64,000 nucleotides of DNA, taken from assembly GCF_019720915.1 (NCBI RefSeq), contig NZ_JAHKSI010000001.1, positions 3,100,001 through 3,164,000 of the forward strand, read 5' to 3'. The stretch is from Alkalihalobacillus sp. TS-13 (lineage in GTDB: Bacteria; Bacillota; Bacilli; Bacillales; Fictibacillaceae). The stretch's first letter is position 1. Each line of letters begins with the position of its first letter. The notes under the pieces were generated by a model. The model ran no database searches. It was given only the letters and a program-made list of their open reading frames with translations, and was not told the origin of the DNA. The translations under genes were made by a program, and so were the position numbers. Positions 7,495 through 15,925 of this stretch are shown here, one piece after another.

Positions 7495-9309
7495 ATGGAC
7501 CTTTTACATAAAATCAAAGAACCTGTAAATCTATATCTTTCTGGGGTGGTTGTATTTGGGAGCTCTCTGACAGCTATTATTTTGTTTACTAATTACAGCC
7601 CCGTTTTGCCCTGGGGTGTTTTGCTGCTTTTTCTGGGGGCAATCTTATTGTTGGAATTTTATACGATCCTCATGCCGCCGAAAGGAAACTCCCTGTCGAT
7701 GGATTCTCCAGTATATATCGGTTGCTTGTTTTTATTCGGATTGCAAGCTTCCCTCCAGGTGCTCTTGATCGCTTCGATTTTATTTATGGTTCTACAACGT
7801 AAAGCCGTTTGGTGGAAACACCTATTCAATTTTTCAAATTACAGTCTGATGCTGATCGGATCTTTTCTCACCTTCAAATCGTTAGGCGGGGAATTAGGGA
7901 TCCTCTCCCTCCAAAACTTGTTCCCTTATATCACGGGGACTTCGGTTTATTTTTTGATCAATGTGATTGTCATTGGTGGTTATTTTTTCATTTTGCTTGC
8001 TAAGGGAGTCATGAATGAATTCCGCGGTGTGATCAAGGAAGCATCATCTAGCTATTTGATCACGTTGGTATTATCCCTAATTCTCTGTTTCATGATCAAA
8101 GTGAATGTCTATGTGGGACTTGCATTATTCACGACAATGGGCTTTCTTCTCTCAATCGCTTTCAAGCAGTATTTCAATCTTTATCAGACTGTATCGAAAA
8201 AAGCGAATCGTGATTATTTGACCGGTCTTTTTAATCATGGTTATTTCAAAGAACTTCTGGATGAAAAAGTTACTGAAGCCAATCAATCCGGTGAACCAAT
8301 CAGTATGGCGATCATTGATTTGGATGATTTTAAGAAGTTCAATGATACGTTTGGCCATTTGGAAGGCGATAATCTGCTCAAACACGTGGGAGAGTTGATT
8401 CGAAAAGATTGCCGTGAAGAGGATATCGTTGCGCGATATGGTGGCGAAGAATTTGTCATCCTGATGCCGAATATGAATGAGTCACTGGCCTTTCAAAGGC
8501 TGAATGCGTTACGGAAAAAGATGAATGACACGTTTTATAAGGGTGTGGATGTCCTACCTTACGGCTGTTTGTCTTTCTCCGGCGGTGTTTACGAATATAA
8601 AGAAGGTACCAGTTCGGATTTTCTCTATAAGACAGACCAGGCGATGTATATCGCAAAACGAAAAGGCAAGAACATGATCAAACGATATGAAGATGAAAAC
8701 CGTTATGATAGTCGCGTGTTTTTAGAAGATAAAATGCAGATTGCGAAACAACATGTGAACATTTTCCTTACCAAAGACTTGATGACCTATCGCCATTCCA
8801 ATCGTGTATTCGATTATGCATATGAGTTCGGGAAGCGTCTTGATTTATCGGAAAAAGAATTGGATCTTCTCGCGTTAGGGGCGATTGTCCATGATATTGG
8901 GAAAGTTGAAATCCCGCGAGAATATTTGACGAAAAACGGGAAGCTTTCTCTCGAAGAATGGGAAATGATGAAGAAACATGTCACCTGGGGCAAGGATTGG
9001 GTCGAATCGATCGAAGGTTTTGAAGAAACGATTCCGCTTGTCGAACTGCATCATGAGCGTTTTGACGGCAAGGGCTATCCGTATGGATTGAAAGGTTACT
9101 CGATTCCCAAGCTTGCTCGGATCCTCTGTATTGTCGATTCGTTTGATGCAATGACAACAGAACGACCTTATCAACCAACGAAATCATTCGAAGAAGCGAT
9201 TGAAGAATTGAGGAGATGTGCTGGAACCCAGTTCGATCCGGATCTTGTCGAACCTTTTGTCGATATGATTCAGGAGATGTATATGACGAAGATCAAGGCA
9301 CTGTCTTAG
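7495..9309 (+). CDS. Membrane GGDEF and HD-GYP domain protein (c-di-GMP turnover)
   Basis: About 604 aa. The first 210 residues hold roughly six or seven membrane helices forming a sensor. A GGDEF diguanylate cyclase domain follows (DYLTGLFNHGYF, DLDDFKKFND, and an intact active-site YGGEEF encoded near 8440). A C-terminal HD-GYP phosphodiesterase domain follows with HDIGK, HVTWG and HHERFDGKGYP. Both active sites look complete, so the protein could both make and break c-di-GMP; in such proteins usually one activity dominates. The ATG at 7495 is used; a GTG at 7486 in frame is possible and the ribosome binding site is weak for either. A terminator follows directly. Confidence 0.93.
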   Translation: MDLLHKIKEPVNLYLSGVVVFGSSLTAIILFTNYSPVLPWGVLLLFLGAILLLEFYTILMPPKGNSLSMDSPVYIGCLFLFGLQASLQVLLIASILFMVLQRKAVWWKHLFNFSNYSLMLIGSFLTFKSLGGELGILSLQNLFPYITGTSVYFLINVIVIGGYFFILLAKGVMNEFRGVIKEASSSYLITLVLSLILCFMIKVNVYVGLALFTTMGFLLSIAFKQYFNLYQTVSKKANRDYLTGLFNHGYFKELLDEKVTEANQSGEPISMAIIDLDDFKKFNDTFGHLEGDNLLKHVGELIRKDCREEDIVARYGGEEFVILMPNMNESLAFQRLNALRKKMNDTFYKGVDVLPYGCLSFSGGVYEYKEGTSSDFLYKTDQAMYIAKRKGKNMIKRYEDENRYDSRVFLEDKMQIAKQHVNIFLTKDLMTYRHSNRVFDYAYEFGKRLDLSEKELDLLALGAIVHDIGKVEIPREYLTKNGKLSLEEWEMMKKHVTWGKDWVESIEGFEETIPLVELHHERFDGKGYPYGLKGYSIPKLARILCIVDSFDAMTTERPYQPTKSFEEAIEELRRCAGTQFDPDLVEPFVDMIQEMYMTKIKALS

Positions 9310-9323
9310 TGGCAGTGCTTTTT
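9297..9323 (+). terminator. Rho-independent terminator of the GGDEF/HD-GYP gene
   Basis: GCACTG (9298-9303) pairs with CAGTGC (9313-9318) and is followed by five T residues. The stem begins inside the last codons of the gene. Confidence 0.75.
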
Positions 9324-9327
9324 ACGT

Positions 9328-9382
9328 GAAAAAATTAGCCCTCGAATTGGTTTGGACACCAATACAAGGGCATGAATTTTTT
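9328..9382. terminator. Bidirectional terminator between the c-di-GMP gene and phr
   Basis: A long inverted repeat (AGCCCT plus ATTGGT on the left, ACCAAT plus AGGGC on the right, loop around 9353) is flanked by an A-run on the left and a T-run on the right. It can stop transcription from both sides, and ends the convergent rap-phr transcript on the minus strand. Confidence 0.75.
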
Positions 9383-9384
9383 AT

Positions 9385-9732
9385 TTATGCTTGATCGTTT
9401 TCTGAGGAATCACCAACTGCTCCGCGTTCAGAAGCTAGCATAGCGCCATCCCCTACTGCGCCTCGTTCAGAGGCAACTTCAGTCGATTCCGAATCTCCTA
9501 CCGCTCCTCTTTCAGATGCGAGAACTGCTCCGTCCCCGACTGCTCCTCGTTCGGACGCTACATCAGCCGATTCGAAATCTCCTACTGCACCACGCTCGGA
9601 TGCGACTTCAGTAGATTCCGAGTCTCCTACCGCTCCTCTTTCAGATGCAAGGTATGTCCCTCCGCTATACACAATGGCTCCAAGGAAAAGCGCAGAGACC
9701 GCAAGCGTTGTTACTAAAAATTTGGTTTTCAT
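9385..9732 (-). CDS. phr: Phr-type pheromone precursor with six tandem ASERGAVGD copies
   Basis: Secreted precursor of 115 aa. An N-terminal signal/membrane segment (residues 4-22) is followed by six exact copies of ASERGAVGD at residues 29-37, 44-52, 59-67, 72-80, 87-95 and 100-108, parted by short acidic (SESTEV, FESADV) or GAVL/GAML spacers, and an SSENDQA tail. In Rap-Phr systems the exported precursor is trimmed to a 5-6 residue peptide that re-enters through the oligopeptide permease and inhibits the Rap protein. ERGAVG resembles known mature peptides such as ERGMT, ERPVG and DRVGA. Usual phr genes carry one copy. The start codon overlaps the rap stop (TGA inside ATGA), as in classical cassettes. 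The mature ends of the peptide are inferred. Confidence 0.85.
   Translation of the reverse strand: MKTKFLVTTLAVSALFLGAIVYSGGTYLASERGAVGDSESTEVASERGAVGDFESADVASERGAVGDGAVLASERGAVGDSESTEVASERGAVGDGAMLASERGAVGDSSENDQA
9409..9648 (-). repeat. Six-copy pheromone-coding repeat inside phr
   Basis: The six 27-bp units encode an identical nonapeptide but use different synonymous codons (for example Arg as CGT, CGA, CGC or AGA), while the spacers vary in length and sequence. Units 1 and 4 are nearly identical at DNA level, pointing to block duplication. The pattern shows selection on the peptide and not simply recent DNA slippage. Confidence 0.9.
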
Positions 9733-10829
9733 TTTAACGCCTCCATTTGATTTATTGTATTACGAGCCTGGAAAGCTAATTCATAATAGTGTACAGCTTT
9801 TTCATGTGCATTAGCTTTACTATAGACTTGAGCAACCAATTTGGAATATTCCTCAACATCTTCCCAATACTTGTTGTCTTCGAAGTACAGGATGCTTTCG
9901 AAGAACAATTTTTCCTCGATCTTGTTTTGAATTAAGATGACATCTAATAGTTGAAATTTATACTCATATTCTGTATTCGAGGTCTCCATTACCTGTTTCA
10001 TTCCGATTTTGAAGCAACTCTCAGCCTCTTGGTGGTTTCCAAGGCGACAATATTCGCGGTACAATAGGAAGATTGCCCTCAATGAATGTTCATAATTGTC
10101 ATCAGGAACGAGTAGTTTCAAATATCTTATAGCGGCTTCAGAATGGCCTTGTTCCGCGTAAAAGAACCCTAAATTATGAAGGACGCGATTACGGAGCTGT
10201 GAATCGTTCACCTTTTGCGAATACATAAGAGCTGAATGGAACTTCTCTTCAGCAAGACCATATTGTTTCATATCAAGATAGTTCAATCCGAATAGCATTT
10301 CACAGTCTGCATTACGGATGATATTCCGTTCAATCGATGCATCATAAAGATCCTGCGCTTCCTCTAAATGAGAAATCGATAAGAGCGAATGATGCAAAAA
10401 GTAGTAACTGGAAGCAATTTTATAATGAAACTCTGCCATTTCAAAATCAGACTCTATTTCTTCTATGTATTCCTTTGCTGCTTGGTATTCATTTAATGAT
10501 ACTTCATATTCTTGGTTTTGATATGCGTATTGACCATTAAAGAAATAAAAATAGAATTTCAGCTTCTCACATAATTTCTGCTCGAATGGAGCAAGTTCAT
10601 CTAGCAGCTTAGCTGCATGTTGTTTATCTTTCAATAAGAGAGCATGACTCAATTCGATCAATTTTGCATGTAAGAAGACCGGGGAGTTTTGTGAAGATAA
10701 ATTCTTCAATTGCCTGGACATATCTTGTTTCATTTGAATAGCTTTATCGACATCACTATTAAGTACATATGTATACCAACTATTCAGTTGATCACTGAAA
10801 TCTGAGGTTACTAACGTCGCTTCGACCAT
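9729..10829 (-). CDS. rap: Rap family tetratricopeptide regulator (RRNPP family)
   Basis: Cytoplasmic TPR protein of 366 aa, the usual Rap length. The N-terminal three-helix bundle (LNSWYTYVL) carries glutamine 47, the position of the catalytic Gln of Rap phosphatases such as RapH, followed by about six TPR-like repeats; AEFHYKIASSYYFL then SISHLEEA is a typical Rap segment. Rap proteins either dephosphorylate Spo0F or block a DNA-binding response regulator such as ComA, and are silenced by their Phr peptide. Which target applies here cannot be read from sequence. The ATG at 10829 has GGAGGG at good spacing; the longer frame to 10913 lacks one. The stop overlaps the phr start. Confidence 0.9.
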   Translation of the reverse strand: MVEATLVTSDFSDQLNSWYTYVLNSDVDKAIQMKQDMSRQLKNLSSQNSPVFLHAKLIELSHALLLKDKQHAAKLLDELAPFEQKLCEKLKFYFYFFNGQYAYQNQEYEVSLNEYQAAKEYIEEIESDFEMAEFHYKIASSYYFLHHSLLSISHLEEAQDLYDASIERNIIRNADCEMLFGLNYLDMKQYGLAEEKFHSALMYSQKVNDSQLRNRVLHNLGFFYAEQGHSEAAIRYLKLLVPDDNYEHSLRAIFLLYREYCRLGNHQEAESCFKIGMKQVMETSNTEYEYKFQLLDVILIQNKIEEKLFFESILYFEDNKYWEDVEEYSKLVAQVYSKANAHEKAVHYYELAFQARNTINQMEALK

Positions 10830-11000
10830 GACAACCCTCCAACGATGTATTAATTTAAGAATACCATACGTGGTAAATTGTGGATATTGGGAAAATTGAT
10901 GCTCAAACCACACGATATTTGTTGTAAAATGATGACGATTTTCCCAAGTTTTTTGACGATTGCGAAATTTGACACTATATTTTTCTATCTTTTGGATGAG

Positions 11001-11029
11001 TTGGTAGATTAAGAGAACTGTGTTACCAT
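11001..11029 (+). promoter_or_regulatory. Candidate promoter of the transglycosylase gene
   Basis: TTGGTA and TACCAT are separated by exactly 17 nt, about 70 nt before the start codon. The rest of the 10830-11098 divergent region shows no clear ComA-type box. A sure promoter for rap was not found. Confidence 0.4.
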
Positions 11030-11098
11030 AGTTTCGATGTATATTATGGTAATTCCTTTCGAATTTTGTAAAAACTTTTATGGGGGATGTGTTAGTTC

Positions 11099-12565
11099 GT
11101 GAAGTTGTTTGTGAAGGGGCTTTTTGTTGTTTGGGTTGTTGGGTGTTTTGTGTTTGCTTTTAACGGGGATGCTTGGGCGGCAGACGATATTGCCTTGAAG
11201 TGTGATTATGTGCAAGAGGATGGGGTGAACCCTGACTTGAGCACGGCTAATTGTCTTTTGACAGAAGCAGCGTTGGAATTTGACATTCCGCCAGAGATTG
11301 TGAAAGCAGTCGCAGAGGGTGAAAGTGGAAACTGGCGTCATTATGATGAAATTGGTGAAGTAATCATAACAGATGACAACGGAATCGGAATGATGCAGAT
11401 TACGAATCAATCTGGGTATGACGAAGATCTCCTTAAAGATGATATCGTATATAACATCCGTGCAGGCGTTGAAACACTAGATTATATGTTTGATAGAAAT
11501 GACTTGCCGACGATTGGAACAGGAGACCGGGATGTATTGGAACATTGGTATTTCGCTTTGATGGCATACAATGGGACAAAACCAGTCAACAGCCCTATCG
11601 TCCAGGCGACAGGTGAACGGAATACAGAGGCATATCAAGAAAAGATCATCAAGATTGTCGAAGACTATGGTTTGGTGTCGTTTGCAGAACTTCCATTTAC
11701 GAGGGATGATTTCGACTACGACCCTAGCAGTGATGACAATATCGAATTTGTGACGATGGAATATAGTTTCGGTGAACCTTTTACGAAAACAAAGCATGCG
11801 TTGGAAGCAGGTCAGCAAGTGAAGGTGACTTCAAATAATCTTAAACTGAGGGAACGTCCAACGACAGATAGTGATATTCTGAATTATTTGGCTAAAGACG
11901 AGGTAGTGACGATCCTGGGGCCATTTATGTATGAAGAGACAGTAGATAATAAGAACCATTTCGTCTGGTATCCTGTAAAAACAAGTAATGGAATAGTAGG
12001 CTATGTGGCTTCGAGCTACTTAAGTTATAAGTTCAAGGATATTGATGTCGGGTTGTACGCAGAAGATGAAATCTATTATTTGTATGAAAAAAGCTTATTG
12101 TTCGGCGTGGGTTATGAACGTTTTGGGTTCAAAGAAAACTTGACGCGTTGGCAAGCCGTATTGCTGTTGAACCGCGCCAATAATGTAGAAGTCGGTAACA
12201 GCCCGGACCCAGGATTCACTGATGTACCGGAAGATCATAAGTACTATGAGGCAATTGCAGCAGCTGTTGAAGCAGGATTGTTCAATGGCGTGACGGAAAC
12301 AACCTTTGAGCCGGATGCAACTTTGACGAGAAGTCAGATGGCAGCTGTTTTGCAACGAATCTATCAATTCCCGGTGGAAACTTCTCATCCGTTTACAGAC
12401 GTTAAATCCGGCGCATGGTACGAAGAGTCCATTGCTAGTCTTTACAATGCAGGAGTGGCAGCAGGAGTCTCCGAAACAAAGTTCGGTCCCAATGAAGATA
12501 TCACACGGGAACAATTCGCCGTATTCATGGCACGATCGATGAATGAAGATTTCAGGGTGAGATAA
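11099..12565 (+). CDS. Secreted lytic transglycosylase with SH3 and S-layer homology domains
   Basis: About 488 aa. A signal peptide (residues 1-27, ending DAWA) leads to an SLT/lysozyme-like domain (about 50-190) with the likely catalytic glutamate in AEGESGNW (residue 75) and the GIGMMQI motif. A bacterial SH3 domain follows (about 240-305, LKLRERPTTDSDILNYL, GYVASSYL), then three S-layer homology repeats (FTDVPEDHKYYEAIAAAVEA and similar) that anchor to pyruvylated cell-wall polymer. It would cleave peptidoglycan at the cell surface. The start is a GTG at 11099 with a rather distant GGGGGAT; a second GTG at 11111 is possible. The pyruvyl transferase at 404 could in principle serve SLH anchoring, but that is speculative. 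Confidence 0.85.
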   Translation: MKLFVKGLFVVWVVGCFVFAFNGDAWAADDIALKCDYVQEDGVNPDLSTANCLLTEAALEFDIPPEIVKAVAEGESGNWRHYDEIGEVIITDDNGIGMMQITNQSGYDEDLLKDDIVYNIRAGVETLDYMFDRNDLPTIGTGDRDVLEHWYFALMAYNGTKPVNSPIVQATGERNTEAYQEKIIKIVEDYGLVSFAELPFTRDDFDYDPSSDDNIEFVTMEYSFGEPFTKTKHALEAGQQVKVTSNNLKLRERPTTDSDILNYLAKDEVVTILGPFMYEETVDNKNHFVWYPVKTSNGIVGYVASSYLSYKFKDIDVGLYAEDEIYYLYEKSLLFGVGYERFGFKENLTRWQAVLLLNRANNVEVGNSPDPGFTDVPEDHKYYEAIAAAVEAGLFNGVTETTFEPDATLTRSQMAAVLQRIYQFPVETSHPFTDVKSGAWYEESIASLYNAGVAAGVSETKFGPNEDITREQFAVFMARSMNEDFRVR

Positions 12566-12582
12566 ACACGGTAATTAAACCA

Positions 12583-12626
12583 CAAAGAAGCCACCACTAT
12601 AAGACATTAAAGTGGTGGTTTCTTTG
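12583..12626 (+). terminator. Terminator of the transglycosylase gene
   Basis: A near-perfect stem of AAGAAGCCACCACT (from 12584) and AGTGGTGGTTTCTTT (to 12625) with an 11-nt loop. Confidence 0.8.
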
Positions 12627-12656
12627 AACCAGTTGTGCCCTAAAAGTTTAAAGACC

Positions 12657-12932
12657 TTAACCGAAAATAGGTATTTCTTCAGTTTTTATTGTTGTGAAAT
12701 ATATCTCATTTTCAGCTCTTAAAAAAACAAACACATTATTATGGTTGCATTCTGGACACTCTACTTTTACTGCAGATCTTAAATATTTTTTATTATCTTT
12801 CCATTCAGCTCCAAGCACTATAGCCTGTGCTTTTAAATTTACTGATTCAAAGTTTAAATCTGTAAAACTAGCTTCGAATTTAATTCCCTTTTCACAATTA
12901 AAACAATTAGTCCCACCAATAAACCTATCCAT
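12657..12932 (-). CDS. Small protein with two Cys pairs (zinc-ribbon-like)
   Basis: A 91-aa protein of unknown function. CFNCEKG near residue 10 and CPECNHNN near residue 60 form two CxxC knuckles that could bind one zinc ion. The rest is beta-rich with no membrane segment. The ATG at 12932 follows a strong GAAAGGAGGGG ribosome binding site, so this is very likely a real, separately transcribed gene. It sits alone between the transglycosylase terminator and another terminator. Confidence 0.65.
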   Translation of the reverse strand: MDRFIGGTNCFNCEKGIKFEASFTDLNFESVNLKAQAIVLGAEWKDNKKYLRSAVKVECPECNHNNVFVFLRAENEIYFTTIKTEEIPIFG

Positions 12933-13040
12933 TTTATATCCCCTCCTTTCTATTTAACCCCTTCGACAAATACTAATTATTTCCTTTTTTCTTATTTAAT
13001 GTTATTCCTTATATAATTCTGTTGTAATGAAGATCAAGAA

Positions 13041-13084
13041 AAAGCAACCCAAACATTAAAAGTGTGATGTTTGAGTTGCTTTTT
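13041..13084. terminator. Terminator downstream of the M14 peptidase gene
   Basis: AGCAACCCAAACAT (13043-13056) pairs with ATGTTTGAGTTGCT (13067-13080) with one mismatch. A-run and T-run flank it on both sides, so it works in either direction; it lies 35 bp after the peptidase stop codon. Confidence 0.8.
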
Positions 13085-13118
13085 AATTCAGATTCCTGTT
13101 ATTGGATATTTTACGGAT

Positions 13119-15302
13119 TTAGTTGTTTTCCGTTTCTTGTTCATTTGTGTCTTGTTTTGGGGCGGAATCGTTGCTGCTTTGTTTTTCTTCATTATGATCC
13201 TCTGATTCGCTGGACTGATCAGAGTCAGTTGAAGATTGTTCCTCATTATTTTCTTCTTGAGTTCCTTCTTCTTGCTTTTCAGGGGACTGGTCTTCTGTAG
13301 TCCCTTCTTCTGTTGCTTCAGTAGTTTCTTCTGCAGGCTCTTCCTTAGCATTTTCCTCTGTCGTTTCTTGTTCTTCGGTTTTAGAGCTAGAATCTTCTTC
13401 AGAAGGGTCTACTGTGTTTTCTGGTTCTTCAGCTTTCTCTTCTGAGTTTGATTGTTCTTCAGACTCTTTACTTGCTTCCTCAACTTGAGGTTCTTCTTGA
13501 AGGGTGTTGATTTTAACCGTATATGTTTCTTCATTCCAATCGGCGATTTCAGCACCTAAATGGTCGGATACGAATCGAAGTGGTACGAGCGTTCTTCCAC
13601 TGATCACTTCTGCTGCTGCATCGAGTTCGTACTCTTCACCATTGACAGTTGCGATTCTAGAACCGATTTTCAATTCAATCGTTGTATCACCTTTTGTGAT
13701 CGTGGTAATTTGCTCCTCATGATTCCAGCTGATTTCAGCATCGAAATGGTCGATACTTTGACTGATCGGAATCATCGTCCGATAGTTTTTACTAATGGCC
13801 GGGAAGTCATATTCTTGTTCTTCACCATCTATGATGACCGTTGCCACACGATATCGATCATCTCCTACTTCGACGTACTCAGGATCACCTGGAGCAGGCT
13901 CTTCATCTTGTACAGTAAAGATTGAAGCAGTCAGGGTATCACTGTCCCAAGTTACACGAGCACCAAGGGCTTCCGTTACAAAGCGAAGGGGCACCAATGT
14001 GCGGTAGTTTACGAGTTTAGGCGCTACATCCAGTGTGACTTTTTCACCGTTGACTTTTGCGGTTTTCGAACCGATTTTTAAAATGACTTCAGTATCGTCC
14101 TTCGTTACGCGGACCGTCTGCGTTGATTGCGTCCAGTAGACGTTCGCATCCAGTTTTTCAAAGACTCCTCTTAATGGAACGAGGGTCCTATAGTTTTCTA
14201 AAATCGCTGGCTGATCAAAGTTTTGCGTTTCACCATCAATCTTGACCGTTACTTCTACTGGGTCGTCTTTATGCTTGGCGTAGTATAGTTTATAGCTCTC
14301 TTCCGCTGTATACAAACCTACTAATCTATTTTCCTGCCAGGTTGCATTGAACTCAGAGATTGGCAAATGACGGTTTCCAGGATAATTTCCGATTTCAGGT
14401 GTGAATGCAGGTCGTTTATACTTACTTACGAACCAGTCTGTCATCCCGCCACCTGATGGATTTGGACCAGGGTAAACCAAACGGTACCCCGTGTAATACC
14501 CGATTTTTTTCGCATATTTATGATCCCGGTCATATCGACTTCCAGTTTGATGGAAATTCCAATAAAGGATTTTTCCTGCACTATGGTAAGCTACTACCAT
14601 TTCCGGATCAATCTGTTTAGTAAAATTGACGATTGCCTTGGTCTCAGATGCGGTATGTGGTGCTTTTCCTTTATGGTTGGACCAGCTAGGTTCTGATCTG
14701 TTGTTCTTGATGTTTGCCCAGTCAGCGTCATATTGTCTGTTCAGATCGACACCTTTAGCGTTGGCTTTCCAGCGGGTAAAGTCCCTGCTGCCTTCGTTCA
14801 TTTTAATCAAACCGGCATGTGTACTTGATGGAAATGCGCTTAAACCGCTTTGTTGAAGGGTGACTCCATCGGGATTGACCATGGGTACGAACCACATGGT
14901 AGTGTTGCGCAGGATTGATCTAACTTTATATCCGTCAATCGTACGATTTGCTTTAGCAGCCTGTGCGTACTGATCGATCATGTACATGTTCAGGTTTGTG
15001 GTGAGCCATTCTCTTGCATGGTGGGAACCGTTGATGAAGACAGTCGATCTCCCTGTTCCAAGTGAAACCGCATAAATATCACGTCCGTATTCACTTTTTC
15101 CGATCACTCTGTATTCGATCAGGTCTGGATGTTCTTCAGCCAATAGCTTGATATCTCTGACCATCTCATTGTAAGTGTAGGTTTGAATCGGATTTACAAT
15201 ATTATCATTGGCATTAGTTGTTGTTGGCATAAAAAAGAGACTTCCTATAAAAATGAATGAGAAAAACATAAGGAAGTGCTTTACGTTGAACTTCAATTTC
15301 AT
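13119..15302 (-). CDS. Secreted M14 zinc carboxypeptidase with stalk-like modules and acidic tail
   Basis: 727 aa. After a signal peptide (residues 1-32) comes an M14 domain to about residue 345 with zinc ligands His95 and Glu98 (SHHAREW), His240 (YHSAG) and the catalytic glutamate 303 (TPEIG). Two pairs of copper-amine-oxidase-N-like repeats follow (about 350-600; YRTLVPLRGVFE, GRTLVPLRFVSDHLGA), modules common on Bacillales surface proteins. The last 120 residues are low-complexity Glu/Ser/Thr. The enzyme probably trims peptides or peptidoglycan stems at the surface. The ATG at 15302 has AGGGGGAT upstream, and a TATAAT -10 lies at 15338-15333 on the minus strand. The acidic tail is unusual for M14 and might fit a halophilic or alkaline niche. 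Confidence 0.88.
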   Translation of the reverse strand: MKLKFNVKHFLMFFSFIFIGSLFFMPTTTNANDNIVNPIQTYTYNEMVRDIKLLAEEHPDLIEYRVIGKSEYGRDIYAVSLGTGRSTVFINGSHHAREWLTTNLNMYMIDQYAQAAKANRTIDGYKVRSILRNTTMWFVPMVNPDGVTLQQSGLSAFPSSTHAGLIKMNEGSRDFTRWKANAKGVDLNRQYDADWANIKNNRSEPSWSNHKGKAPHTASETKAIVNFTKQIDPEMVVAYHSAGKILYWNFHQTGSRYDRDHKYAKKIGYYTGYRLVYPGPNPSGGGMTDWFVSKYKRPAFTPEIGNYPGNRHLPISEFNATWQENRLVGLYTAEESYKLYYAKHKDDPVEVTVKIDGETQNFDQPAILENYRTLVPLRGVFEKLDANVYWTQSTQTVRVTKDDTEVILKIGSKTAKVNGEKVTLDVAPKLVNYRTLVPLRFVTEALGARVTWDSDTLTASIFTVQDEEPAPGDPEYVEVGDDRYRVATVIIDGEEQEYDFPAISKNYRTMIPISQSIDHFDAEISWNHEEQITTITKGDTTIELKIGSRIATVNGEEYELDAAAEVISGRTLVPLRFVSDHLGAEIADWNEETYTVKINTLQEEPQVEEASKESEEQSNSEEKAEEPENTVDPSEEDSSSKTEEQETTEENAKEEPAEETTEATEEGTTEDQSPEKQEEGTQEENNEEQSSTDSDQSSESEDHNEEKQSSNDSAPKQDTNEQETENN

Positions 15303-15563
15303 TTAGCGTATATCCCCCTATAAGTGTATGAAATTATATTTCTGTTAATCTAGTTTTCGAGTTGGTCGACCCCTCCTTCTTTATTTGGTTTTGTATGTAA
15401 TACCTGGAAAATGATGAAAAAGTTTTAACCAATTCCAGTTATTTATGAATTTATTTAGAATCAGGTGATTGTCCTGGATTATGTGAAGCCTAATAACGTG
15501 ATGAAGATCGGGCGGACAACTCACACTTCTATTTCCTGATATTTCATTAGAATAGAATTCCAA

Positions 15564-15588
15564 ACTTTATAGTATTTCACTATAAAGT
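15564..15588. promoter_or_regulatory. Perfect inverted repeat upstream of the M14 gene
   Basis: ACTTTATAGT and ACTATAAAGT flank a 5-nt loop. It could be a regulator binding site or a small hairpin. The rest of 15303-15628 shows no convincing gene. Confidence 0.4.
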
Positions 15589-15628
15589 CAATATCTCCTG
15601 CATGAAATTTGTAGAAGTTTGAAGACTG

Positions 15629-15787
15629 TGTACCAGGCACCGATTCAAAGTCGTTGGTACAAGTGGCTTTTTAATCGGTGCCTGGTGCACTTTTGGAAGC
15701 GCTGGGGCTCAAGAGGTTGAAAGTGGTGCCTGGCACCTACTGAAAACCCTTTGGGTACTTGGGTTTCATTTTGGTGCCAGGTACACA
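15629..15787. repeat. GGTGCC/GGCACC hairpin repeat, copy 1
   Basis: Intergenic element of nested palindromes: GTACCAGGCACCGAT at the left, AATCGGTGCCTGG, then GGTGCCTGGCACC, and GGTGCCAGGTAC at the right. Five further copies lie in this window, always between genes. It is non-coding and can fold into two or three hairpins on either strand. Confidence 0.85.
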
Positions 15788-15800
15788 TTAATGGAGCATG

Positions 15801-15845
15801 AAAAGACCACCAATTTAGGATGGATCTAAAACTGGTGGTCTTTAT
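15801..15845. terminator. Terminator-like hairpin with T-runs on both sides
   Basis: AAAGACCACCA (15802-15812) pairs with TGGTGGTCTTT (15833-15843); the inner part also pairs. It follows the 148-aa membrane protein gene on the minus strand. Confidence 0.7.
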
Positions 15846-15925
15846 ACTGTAGTGTAGTTATTGGCGTTTTACTGTTTTTACCGTTTCATAGTTTTGCAAT
15901 TCTTCAGAAGTGAGATGTCTTTCCT

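Noticed and set aside
13064..13445. Plus-strand frames opposite the end of the M14 gene and the shifted minus frame at 13088
   Set aside because: They mirror the Glu-rich low-complexity tail; the M14 frame has the domains and the ribosome binding site.
15381..15563. Frame of 60 codons on the minus strand before the M14 gene
   Set aside because: No ribosome binding site, no recognisable composition or family; likely chance.
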